From assembly GCA_019925095.2 (NCBI GenBank), contig CM034398.1:1932001-1996000 (forward strand): a DNA stretch of 64,000 bases, given 5' to 3'. A program made the translations under genes and the position numbers. This DNA comes from Dendrolimus kikuchii. Its lineage: Eukaryota > Arthropoda > Insecta > Lepidoptera > Lasiocampidae. The notes under the pieces were generated by a model, which saw only the letters and a list, made by a program, of their open reading frames with translations, made no database searches and was not told the DNA's origin. Of the stretch, positions 11,993 through 23,800 are shown one piece after another; the first letter of the stretch is position 1, and the number at the start of each line of letters is the position of its first letter.

Positions 11993-13070
11993 TTCATTTA
12001 TCTAAAGCTCAACATTGATACTGTTTAAGTTTGTATGAAGTGGATGTTGTTGTAGGATGTGGACTGTAATTTTTCATGTACGATTGATTCTTGTCATCGA
12101 CTATAAAATAATTTTCAACAAAACTTGAATAGATTATAGCTTAATTAACGGCCAGTTCCTATATCTTACTATAAATTCTTTTGCTTTATCACTGATTTCT
12201 ATCAGTTGACTTTACTTGCACGCAGTTTTATGTAAAGTTTTAACAAGTAGTAAAGCAAATGAATGGCCAGGAAGATGTATTAACAAAATACCCTTGGACT
12301 ACAAATACATTCAGCAACGGTATCTGATATAAGTAGGCTGACCGTGTTCAGCTTTTCCAAGTTTACTAAGATCATTTCAGGGGTCGTCCATAAACAACAC
12401 GCTGTCTTTTTGGAACCTGAGACTCCTATAAATATCACTTCACATAAACTAGAAATCCTTTTTTTGATGCTTTTTCCGTCGATGTGAATTGCGAATTTTA
12501 CGATTCCTTAACCCTTCTGTTAGTTCGTATCACATCAAGCGATGGACAACCGCTTATACGAGTTGACAAAATGGCTGCAAATGAAGAATTTGTGTGTTTT
12601 AGTGGACTGTAATCTCTGATCTCTTAAATCTTGAAAATGAACAAATTACAATGCATTAGAGCGCGCGATCATTTATAATAATGAATTTTACTAAAACACG
12701 TTGTAAATATATTTAGTTATATGTTGTGTTTCAATTTAGTTTTATTGTTTTTGTGTATTGTCTGTAATATTTTTGTATTCGGCTAAGACTTTCCTATAAA
12801 ATTTTAACCATTGACATATTTTTAATTACAATGTTATAATATTAGTTTTAAATAAAAGTAAATCGGCCATATTAATAAAAGTTTTGACAAAATTTTCAGT
12901 GTTGGCAATATTTATAATTTCGAATTTGTTAATGATAATACCTCTCGGTGGGATTACAAGTATAACCTATATTTTATTTATTGCCCTGTGTATTAAAAAC
13001 AAGTGAATTAAATTAATTGTTCAACAAATCTGTGTTGAGTTTTTTGACTGTGTTTAAAAAAAACATTGCT
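11993..13070 (+). other. Vps41: Vps41 3' UTR and downstream flank
   Basis: This is AT-rich, non-coding sequence directly after the Vps41 stop, with no repeat recognised up to a family-A copy at about 13075. Possible polyadenylation signals occur near 12851 and 12874, implying a 3' UTR of roughly 0.9 kb. Confidence 0.5.
12851..12879 (+). terminator. candidate polyadenylation signals of Vps41 (two AATAAA)
   Basis: AATAAA is seen at 12851-12856 and 12874-12879, followed by T/G-rich sequence (GTTTTG, then CAGTGTTGG). Such hexamers are common in AT-rich DNA, so this is only a candidate. Confidence 0.4.
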
Positions 13071-13074
13071 AGAA

Positions 13075-13425
13075 TAAAGCTGACAAGCTCACGGTCCGCC
13101 TGAAGGAAAGTGGTTACCTTTGTCTATGGATATTTGCAACATCGGTAGTGCTGCTACTGCTGTACTGGGACTGAAACCAGGCCACTGACGCCAGAATACA
13201 ATTCAAGGTTGTTTTATCGTTATACGCCAGACCAGGGTCTTCAGAAGTTCAGGAATATCTCCAATTTAATTAATTTATTAAATTGGAAATTTGTCACCCA
13301 CAAAATTCTTCTAAGAAAAAAGTCCAATTTTGAAAAATTTGCAGCTATCCAGATGGGCAAATGGCTTACCACCTGGCTGTGGGTTGTTTTGTCGCCTGTT
13401 AGACAGGCTGCAACAATTAGTACCC
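13075..13425 (-). repeat. family A copy with internal insertion
   Basis: A diverged minus copy whose consensus is interrupted at about 13238-13342 by 105 bp of unrelated AT-rich sequence. Confidence 0.7.
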
Positions 13426-13535
13426 TTTCTGTTTCTACACTAATGAAAATAATGAAAATTATTTCATTTTAAAAATAAAAATGAAAATACATGCTACATC
13501 AATGCATTCTTCAAAACTTTTTTTATATATAATTA

Positions 13536-13735
13536 TCGGCAGACAAACACACAATATTGTATATCCCCAAATTAAGCAAGTTACGCTTGTATTATGGTTA
13601 ATATACAACGGCTTATTCTGGGACCGATTCCAGACACCCAGACCATAGTAAATAAATTACTTAATCGAACCCGAAGCCTCTACGTTGCAGTGAGATAAAC
13701 CGGTAAAGGCTTAGCCCGCTTAACCATAAAGGCTG
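13536..13735 (-). repeat. tRNA-derived SINE 1, minus orientation
   Basis: Shares CAAATTAAGCAAGTTACGC, CAGACACCCAGACCATAG and the tRNA-like head AACCGGTAAAGGCTTAGCC with 30954-31193. Diverged. Confidence 0.75.
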
Positions 13736-13805
13736 CCAAACTTAAATTGTCCTTTTTACTATCATATGTAGATTTACATCAAAATCGATTTGGTAATTTT
13801 TGCGT

Positions 13806-13849
13806 GAAAGGGCAACAAACATCCATAGATGGATGTTTGTTGCCCTTTC
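13806..13849. repeat. perfect hairpin, 20-bp stem and 4-nt loop
   Basis: 13806-13825 (GAAAGGGCAACAAACATCCA) is the exact reverse complement of 13830-13849. It lies beside a Helitron-like terminus (ATTAACAGGGAT ending near 13872). Confidence 0.85.
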
Positions 13850-14298
13850 AAGCTATAATATTAACAGGGATAATAAACTGACCTAGTGAAATAAAATCTG
13901 TGCTCTTTAAGGTTAATGGACCATTATCTGTCTCTAAGTATGGCTAACTGGCATGTAGAGTATCTGATAATTAACAGTCAATGTTAATTAGCTGGAATTG
14001 TAACAAAACAGTTATCGCCATTGGTGCTTTTCGTGTATAAAAATACATCGAAATGTATTATTTTCCTCGTGTAATTGATAAAATGACCGGTATTAAATAA
14101 ATAATGAATTAGTTGCAGTTTTTATTTTGTTATCTTATTAACCTCGGACGTACAAAATAGGTAGAGAGCACAGAGGGTTGTCTATGGTAGAGAGTGAAAC
14201 CAGGTCAGCTAAAGAAAGACGATTTTGGAGTAGGAAGCCGAATGTGCCGTGGTACGTTATGAACTTAGTATTAAAAAATCGAATGACTGTCCCATAAT

Positions 14299-14333
14299 AC
14301 GATACCTCAACCAAATAGTTGGTGAGGTATCGT
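14299..14333. repeat. hairpin, 15-bp stem with one bulge
   Basis: ACGATACCTCAACCAA pairs with TTGGTGAGGTATCGT, with one unpaired A, across an ATAG loop. Confidence 0.7.
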
Positions 14334-14339
14334 TAGTTT

Positions 14340-15552
14340 TACTATTCTGCGTAATATAATAAATCAACTAAGGTCCAGGCACAGTGAAAGGTTTCGTAGT
14401 AGCATGCAAGAATGGTAGAAGCTTAGATCATATAAACGTCAGTAACTAATGTCCAATAATTGTCATTTGGCTATGGAACATTAAAATGGTATTTAGTCGA
14501 AAATATGCCTTAATATATCAAAAACTGCATAACGGATCTTGTTCAAATTTCTGATAAAAATTATTGTTACATACGATGACAGACGGGGATATAAATATGA
14601 CGATTGTCTAATCAAAAAGGTTCCGTTTTTGCCAGAATGACTAAGTACGTAACCCAAAAACCGCATTTGTCCCTACGCTATATACGCTAAAATTGAGCCC
14701 ATTAATGGCTATTGTAGCATTTGGACGACCTATAATTTCCGGATCATCTGAAATGTAACGCCAGAGTTGTCTCAAAAAGCTAAACCAGTCTAAGGAGTAT
14801 GTTACCCCGTCACAACATGAGTAATGTTTACACACCTATGGGCTGAGGCACTAAACCGATTGACTCTCGAGTTGACATAAAAAAAAGCGTAATCAATTTT
14901 TTCACGGTCGGTCGAGGGCGTTTGTGACGCATCTGTTATTGCAAAATTAAATGTTTTTCAAACGACGAGTTCTTTAGGTACCCACACCCAGCTCTGCCGT
15001 ATGCGAAAATATTCAATATACTCTTTGGTCTGCGGTCTGCATCATAGATAATACACATACACTATACTTTACTGTAAATTGATTAGCCTCTCTATCATTA
15101 AATATCAAACATCCACCACCTCACCCGATAGATGGTAACTTAATCGGTATTATATTCCTGTAAGTACTATTAGATGGCGTTTCGATCGATAATTCTAAAT
15201 TCCACAAGATGATAATTTTAACTTATTCTAAATTAGAACAAAGACAAAATAAAATTATGGTATAAAAACTAAAATAAAACACTTGTTAATTTAAACCAAA
15301 ACTAAAAAAGTGTGAATAAATCACCAAATATGATTGACTTGTGGTTTACGATTTACTCAAGATCTCGTCAGCGCGTTGTAAAATATTCAACGATATTGTA
15401 CAGTGCCATTAAATGCACTATATAAGTAGTTTCCATTGAAACTACTTATAATCTTTGATCTCTCCCTTAATGGCGCTAGTTTCCATACATTTTTTATTTT
15501 GCTATTATGTAGCGGAGAGCCACTGGGATGCTCTGCAACACAGACTACTAGG
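14340..15552. other. intergenic AT-rich stretch
   Basis: No credible coding frame. A 13-bp perfect hairpin occurs at 15421-15450 (TATAAGTAGTTTC and its complement), inside a weaker outer inverted pair (GTGCCATTAA / TTAATGGCGC), which suggests a small MITE of about 70 bp. Confidence 0.5.
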
Positions 15553-15950
15553 GCTACATTTTAGAAGTGACTCACAATGACCACGATTTTTCCCGTTCCA
15601 CTTGCTTGCGGACGTTACAATCATAAACTCCCGTGGAACGGATTATGAGGCGTTGATGTCATAAACGACGAAATATACAAATGTTATTGGTTAATTTGAA
15701 AATCGCGCCTTTTTCAATGTCAAGAGATAGATAGAATTAATGCTCTGTGGTCAACGCCCAATTCAACCCTTCTCTTGACATGGGTCGTTGTGAGCGCTGT
15801 GTGATACGTAGTATCCATAGTAGTTTGTGGCTGTGTGATCGAAAATGATGACGTCATTAGTGACGTTTTTACTACGACCATAACGACTGCAGTCGCCTTT
15901 TGGAAGGGCAGACGGATCATTGTGGGCGTTGTGACATACTAAAGGAACGC
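15553..15950 (+). mobile_element. MITE family J, long variant
   Basis: Inverted ends AGTGACTCACAATGACC and GGGCGTTGTGACATACT. Internal TGACGTCATTAGTGACG is shared with other J copies. About 100 bp longer than 20966-21220. Confidence 0.65.
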
Positions 15951-16331
15951 GTCCTAGAATAATACGTAGGTCTGCATGCTACTTGCTACAAGCAAGAAAA
16001 AAATCTATGATCTGTGAAAATCTGTGAGAAGTTTAAAAGGCCAGAGACATTAATTAAATCACGTGTAACGAATCGAAACTTTTTATTTTAACTAACTGAT
16101 AGGCACGGAGACTACACTCTAGTGTTTGTGACTCTAGTCCATCTTCAAAATATCTACTTTTAAAGGAATTATGAAAGTATAATAGTAATTTGAAACCCAA
16201 AACCTATTTTATTTTTAAATATTCTAATTTTTATAAGTACAGTTCGGATGTGACAATTGTTAATCAAACTTAACATACATTTTTGTGAAACGGAACGCTA
16301 AGATCATTGTTTATTCCCATGTGGTGTAAAA

Positions 16332-16355
16332 ATGGACGCGCACATGATTCTGTGA
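16332..16355 (+). promoter_or_regulatory. upstream ORF 1 of raptor (7 codons plus stop)
   Basis: An ATG opens a 7-residue frame (MDAHMIL) ending TGA, about 80 nt before the raptor ATG. It counts as a uORF only if transcription starts upstream of it, which cannot be seen here. Confidence 0.35.
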
Positions 16356-16365
16356 GGTTTTAAAA

Positions 16366-16395
16366 ATGTTTTCGTACGGCGCCTGCATTCGTTAA
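16366..16395 (+). promoter_or_regulatory. upstream ORF 2 of raptor (9 codons plus stop)
   Basis: An ATG with A at -3 opens MFSYGACIR followed by TAA, ending 42 nt before the raptor start codon. Spacing would allow reinitiation. Leader extent is unknown. Confidence 0.4.
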
Positions 16396-16437
16396 GCGTT
16401 GAAAATCGTCGAATTTGTGACAAAGTGTTGTGTGAAA

Positions 16438-16620
16438 ATGACAGACATGCCTCCTTATCTCGCGGTTAAAGATGAGGAGAAAAATGGTGGTCAGGGTGAC
16501 AACGATTCTTGTTCAGACGTAGATGATTGGGAGTTACCTTTAAGTTACGATAAACCGCGGCACACTGAGCCTATAAAGGGCGACGAACGAGTGGAGCACT
16601 CATGGAGAGTCAAGGAAAAG
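16438..16620 (+). CDS. raptor: raptor exon 1
   Basis: 61 codons, from ATG in an AAAATGA context to K-E-K, then GTGAGA. It carries the acidic stretch and [14 protein letters not shown], matching the TDWNLPLAF motif of animal raptor. The start is the first ATG in this frame after upstream stops. Ends in phase 0. Confidence 0.9.
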
Positions 16621-19175
16621 GTGAGAAGTTTGTGTTTAGTCAGTAAAGTATGAAAACTTTTTGCGCATCGCATTTCGTATGTTGAAAACAAACGCGCATG
16701 GGTCAGAGAGTTTTCGACGAATACAGTAGTTTTACAATCTAAAATAAATATGATTTAAATTTCCTTCCCATCAATTTCACCAAAAATCTAACAATTGCTT
16801 TATTGTATTTATGATATCACAGACTTTTCTGGCATAAGGAAACAATTACATAGCTATTATTTTGGTGAAAAGAAAGCAAACAGATCTGATAATAGCATAC
16901 ATTTTATAAACCACTTCAAATATTATAAATAAACATATTCTACACTATTATTTCCAGAGTAGAAAATGTAGGTATAGTAGAGTTCAGGATACCTATCCCA
17001 CAGGTTAAATTGTATAATAGATATTTGCTGTATTAATTTAAAATAAAAGTTAGAATATAACTGCTCTAAAGTTAAATATTTGCACAATATAACTACTCTG
17101 AAGTTAAATATTTACATACAAACATACATAACTTCACGCCAGTTCCCTTGCGGGGTAGGCACGAACAACAGAGCGCCATTTAGGCCCATTCTTACACACC
17201 TCACTTGCTTCTTTGATATTCATAACTCTTGTCATGCACACTCGTCTGTTAAATATTTGCAATAAAAAAATAGGACTTTGTTTTTATATTTACAAAAATG
17301 TTAACTCTTTGGGTGTGGTATTGTTATAAGGCACATTTATTTATTATTATTAGGCAAAGAAGGCAAGAGCTTCTTTCTAACCTATATTAAAAAGTTCAGA
17401 TCTGTTCATAATAAATAAATTCACCCTATAACTAGACCCCACCTACTTCATTTCCATATGGCACGTAACTTTTTATCTGCTTGAATTAATACAGTAAAAT
17501 ATGTCTGCAGTGCATGTCTTTCATCTTTAAATTGGGATAAAAACAAAACTAAAGAACTAATTAATTTAATTTTTTTACTGAATAAAAAGTAGAAGTCCAA
17601 ACAATAGTAGTTTGGTACTTTGAACTTGATAATGAAACAAAAAAAAGTTAAATTTATCTATCTACAAAATCCTCAGTGGCTTCATTGCGAACCCAATAAT
17701 ACTATCTTACATATTTGTGATTAAAATGAACAAAGTTGATAAAAGCCTGTAATAAGTTACAATAAATTATTTTTTTGTCATTTAACTTATAACTATTTAA
17801 TTGTAATCTTAATGAGGTATCAGCATTTATAAAAAATCTAAAAGCAGCTTTAGGTAACATTGTTAGTATATACATGTTGTTTCACTGCCTTTGTGTTTTA
17901 ATGAGCAAAAAGCCTTGGACACTCTGGTAACTGGAACTCAGAGGTCCCAGGTTAGATTTCTTGGAGGGTTTATTTTGTAAACGAACACTTATTTTAAACT
18001 TGATGAACTCGAAGACCTTGTCTAATATATGTTAGTCATAACACAAGCATGACTTGCTTAGTTTGGGAATATATTGTGGTGTGTGTTGGTGTACCAATAT
18101 TATTTCATTTATTTATTTAACAAGGGTCACACAGCATTACACAATATATTAAAAATTAGTACATGTAGGACAGAGGACCTAAAGAGGTCATCAATGTCGT
18201 TGTCAGCCATTCGCACTCGACTGCTGGATGTAGGCCTCCTCAAGTCGGCGCCACTGACCCTTGTCCTCTGAATTCCTCAACCAGTGCCTACCGGCGACTT
18301 TACACAGGTCGTTGGTCCATCTTTCGTCTTCATGTATTGCGGGCTGGTCGACAAGAAGACTTGATGAAGCTTACATAAGTCATTATCATGAAGTGGAAAT
18401 TTGTGTTATATTTTACAACTGCCAATATACACTTTGTTTTTTCGTACAAGATAAAGTTTTAGTTAAATTGTGTATTTAAATGACTAATAGTAAACATTTT
18501 CTATTGTAATATCTAACTTGTGGCTTCAGTAGTCTAAGTCGTTTAAACATTGTTAAATAGTGTTATTTTTTTTTTGCAAAAATCCTGTTTGAATTAATGT
18601 ATGAAAATGATCTTGTAAGGATAACCTGTGTATATCTAGACATGTGTCAACTTCACTAAGCAATTCTCCAAATTCAACTGCTTTAGGCCCTCAGCACATA
18701 AGCCAATAATAAATCTTACTTTACAAAACAAATTTATTTAAAGAAAATATTAAGTTAAAACTATGAGTCATTACAATAAAAAGATATGAAATTCAGTCAT
18801 CCATAAGTACTGTACAATGTCAAAATGTAATTCTGTAGGATCTATCTCCCACACAGACTCACAGTTTAGAAAGGGTACTAATTTGGGTGAGAACATAATA
18901 AAATATGACACAGTGACAGAAGGAATAAAAAAATCAATAGATATAAAACTTAATAGAATATTTAAAAATACTTTTCTAAGACATATGCCATACTTTAATA
19001 TAGTCCAAACACAGATTTTAACAATTTCACATATGAGGGGTGTAGTTTCAAAACCTAAAATGAATGAAACATACATTACAGGAGGTTTTGAAACTACACT
19101 CCTCATATGAAGACTGAGTGTAGTGTGATGTTGGTGTGGGTGTGTGTGTGTGTGTGGGTGTGTGTGTGTGTGTGG

Positions 19176-19206
<31 letters not shown>

Positions 19207-20701
19207 TGTGTGTGTGTGGGTGTGTGTGTGTGTGGGTGTGTGTGTGCGTGTGTGTGAGTGTGTGTGTGTGTGCGTGTGTGTGTGTGTATTATTATTGTTG
19301 ATATATTTTTTATAATTTTATAGTACAAAACACACTGTGTGGCACTGGTTTTGTGCCTAAACGTCGGAGTAGACCCACCGGATGTTGTGAAGACCCAGCC
19401 CTGTGCCCGACTTGAGTGCTGGATTGGTAAGGATGCTTTGTATAACTATTGCTTCATTTGTATCTGAATTGTTATGGTTCTGGACTATGTTGTTGAAGAA
19501 GAACAGTAGAAGTAAGGGAGCTCTTGAATCTAGTGCTCTTTGCCTTAAGGTGTGGTTAATGTTAGTTTGTTTGTTCCTTCCCTCTCATCAGTTGTAAAAC
19601 AAATTTTGAAAATGGTAATATAACAGTTTGTTAGTAATTATATAAAGATGAAATTTATGCCAGAGGAGCTGTGTGGAAAGATCTAGCTTAGCTTTACTTT
19701 TAGTCAAATAGATTTTATGCTTATACATATGCTGGTGGAAACTCCAACACAGCTTTATGCTGAGTTGCGTACAACATATAGAATTTAACATAAAAATGTA
19801 TGTATAAATTATTTCTACATCCTTGTATTGTCCCTTTTCTAGTAAATAAATTTTCTTTCTTTCTTATATAATTATTATGAACTAGGAGTATAGCTTAACA
19901 AACATATAACTTGTTACCATCATCACCAGACCCTCATTCACTGTCGCCAAGTAAGGCCTTGGAGACAATTGGTCACCAGTTGCAAACACAGTATGAACGC
20001 TGGCAGCCAAGGGCGCGCTACAAGCAGTCTTTGGATCCAACAAGTGATGAGGTAAGTGCTATGAAACTAAACCTACTTTGTTGAAGCTTTGTTTATAATT
20101 CCCTATGTAAAAACTCTTTATAATAATTATATATGACATCACAATAATTATTACTAGTGGTCGACCATAATAATGATTGTCAAAGACTATACTTCGATAA
20201 TCACAGATTTCGCCAAGGCTACACACTGTTAATTTGACTTGAACAATAAACAAAAGAGTATATATGCGTGTGTGTGTCAAATACATGGTAGTGTGTGTAA
20301 TGTTTTTTTTAATGATTTAATGTATTTTTATATGCATATTTTTTTCAAAATATTAGCATTCTGCACTCCTTCTCTACATAAACTATAAGTGTGCGAAATT
20401 TCATACTACTCCGTCCGCGCAATTTTCGTAAAAAGGGGTACAAAGGTTTTGCTTCACGTATTAATGATTACGAAATTCGGAGATATAGTCATATTTACGC
20501 AACCCAAATATGAACCGGATACCTGTGGTGTGGCAATAGCATCTTTAGTTCTGGCCAGAAGTACTAGTGCCACCCTGACCTGGCGGATCCTACACACCGG
20601 CCGCGATTTCCCCAGCTCACTGCGCGGCTGATGGCCCTTAATCCTAAAAAGAAAGGATATTAGGAAAATTCCATAGAAGGACAATCCACACGCACGCACG
20701 C

Positions 20702-20733
<32 letters not shown>

Positions 20734-20838
20734 CCACACACACACCCACACACACACCCACACACACACCCACACACACACCCACACACGCACACACATA
20801 CACACACACGCGCACACCAACACGCACGCACGCACGCA

Positions 20839-20878
<40 letters not shown>

Positions 20879-23800
20879 CGCGCGCGCACGCACACGCACA
20901 CGCACACATGCTTGTACACACCATTAATCTATACGCACACTCCTACGCATCTAGACACAAAGGCTATGTTCCATTAGGGACTCACAACGACCACGTTCAC
21001 GACCGCGATTTATACCGTTCCACTTGCTCGCCGGCGTTACAATCATAAACCCAAGTGGAACGGCTTTTCGACCCACCCCTTGACATGGGTCGTTGTGAGC
21101 GTTGTGTGATCGAAAATGATGACGTCATTAGTGACGTTTTCGCCACAACCACAACGACTGCGGTCGCCTAGTGGAACGGCAACAGAGCATTTTGGGCGTT
21201 GTGAGCTACTAATGGAACGCCCTGGTAGTTATTATGTAGGTTTTTTTTCAATTGTTTTTTAGTTTTGATTATACCATCTCATCATTTTCGCATCCGCGCA
21301 GGAACGGAGAAAGAATACAATTTCCAACGTTGGGGCGGCCTGTCGTATCAGGCGACAAAACAACCCACAGCCAGTTGATAGGGTATTTGCTCGACTGGAT
21401 GGCTACCACCCCTGGACAAGAGCATGCCGCCATAACAACCTTGAGTTGCGTTTCGGCATTAGTGACCAGGTTCCAGTCACCTTTAAGAGAGCAGCAGCGC
21501 ATTTGTAGCACCTTTGGTGTGTTGCGAATGTCCATAGGCGATAGTAACAGCTTTCCATCAAGTGGGCCTGTCTACGGAACTTGTGCAATAAAAAAATAAA
21601 AATACCAAGCAATGAAAGAAAGAGTTTCGAAACCGACCCGAACTCCAATGAGGCCCGCCACACAGGCTCTGTTGAGACTTGGCATGGGCACCAGAGCTAA
21701 CTTTGGACGCTCATATAAAATTGTCATCGTACATACATACAAATTACTGGTGTAGAGCCAGGCTTATGCTATATTGAAATATTGAAATGACATGAAATAT
21801 TTATTTATTCTTGCATAAATGTAGTTGTATACAGATGTTATTCCTAGAAATACATGATTCGGTACATTTCACCAGTGTCAATGGTGTGCAAGTGAGCGGG
21901 ATCTTAATCGTCATATTTAAATAATTAGTTCCTATTTATTTCATCTCGCTCGCACATCATCCGTCCCGCTCACACACTGTGCTGTATATTGTACTAGCTG
22001 TACGACTTGTTAATATTTGTACTTAAGCTTATCGTTTCCAAAATAAATTAAGTAGTTCACATCAGCACTCGACAGTGAACACGACTCTACATACATACAT
22101 ACATACATACATAACTTCACGCCAGTTCCCTTGCGGGGTAGGCACGAACGACAGAGCGCCATTCAGGCTTATTCTTACACACCTAACTTGCTTTTTTGAC
22201 ATTCATATGTGAATTATTTTGTTCCCTGTGCTCTTTATGTAAATAAATTTCATTTCATACTGGCGTCGGATAAGCGGCACTCGTTTTAGCGCCTATATTG
22301 CGTTGTAACCTAATATGCATGAGGCATGACTTTGACACAATTACTACTAAGCATTCGCGACTATGTTTTAATAATTGAGTCATCGGGATGACGCATCCAC
22401 GCATACCGTACGGCTAGAATAACACTAGTTCAGTTTTTATTCGCATCTTTTAAGCATGCGCCGTCTGCGTGCGCAAGGTCGTGCTGCGAAGGTATTGGTT
22501 CCTACTTTTTTTGTATGCCACGTTGCTGAGTGCTGTAAAAAGCGTTGTTTAGCGTAGCGGAAGAGCAGCGCTGGTTGAGTCAATTATCATCATGCTGAGT
22601 TTCGACCGATTTAGAACTTCATTTCACAGTTGTATTGTCTTATTTATAAGTACTAGTACTCAAACCAACACGCACTACCATCGCATTGCATTACACGCAC
22701 ACTTCACAAACAAACCAAGACACACAAAGAGCCTAAAAATTAATAACCCAGGCACAGAAAAGAAAAAAACAACTCACCTGGCACTAGATGCACATGCACT
22801 TCCTCACAACACCAGCATGTAACAGATACACTCTACATTAGTATAAGTTTAGTATTAAAATTAGAATAAATTAATATAATTAGTTATTCTTAAGGTACAC
22901 CACAACATAAAAATCACTAAATTAATGTCACACACTAACAAAAATAAACAATAAGCGTGTATGGACTCTAAAAAATTTCATAGAAATTAAGTAGTAAAAA
23001 AGGGTACGGAACTCGAGTCCGTAGAGATGTTAGGGGTCGCCCAATGGTCGAAATTCGACCATAATACATTTAAATTATAAGTTTGAACATTATTAAGGAA
23101 ATCAATGATTAGATACAATTTTTTGTTACACTACTTAATTGTACTTACCAGGGCAACATGGTCGCTTAAGCGACAAAGCCCTTTAATTATGAATAAAAAA
23201 AAACATTATTAAGGTTCTGTTGTCAAAGACTGTACTTCTACAATCACAGATTTCGCCAAGGCTACACCGTTAGTTTAACTTTGACAATAAACAAATAGGT
23301 ATATATGCGTGTGTGTGTCAAATACATGGTAGTATGTGTAATGTTTTTTTTTTAAATTGATTTAATGTATTTTTATGCATAATTTTAAAAACATATTAGC
23401 ATTCTGCACTCTTGCTCTATATATACTACTAGCTGTCCCGGCAGACGTTGTTCTGCCCTGAAGAAATAAAATTTAGAACCCGATTCCAGCGCCACTTACC
23501 GGGTCCGAATGTAAGCTATCCTATCTTTCAAGTCGGATCAAACTGCACACGGTGTGCAAATTTGATTAAATTTAGGAGTCCGTCGCGGACAAACAACGTG
23601 ACACGTAATTTATATATATTAAGATAAGTGTACGAAATTACGAAAAATTTCGTAAATACGAGTGGTGCAAAGTTTTTGCTTCACGTAAATATATAGATAC
23701 TAGAGTTAACCCCGCGGCTGCGCCGCGGGTCAACCTCTGCTACGTGTCTCTTGTTTAAAGAGCAAGTAGTACAGGTTACATTGTATTAAATTTGTATGTA

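Larger units (their letters stand above)
16621..19323 (+). other. raptor: raptor intron 1
   Basis: Bounded by GTGAGA and TTATAG. Mostly AT-rich unique-looking sequence. It contains a LINE-B end, a LINE ORF2 remnant, a long hairpin and a GT microsatellite listed separately. Confidence 0.8.

Noticed and set aside
20454..20924. Cys/Val-rich frames
   Set aside because: Translations of the CA microsatellite; likewise the frames at 18771-19328 over the GT run.
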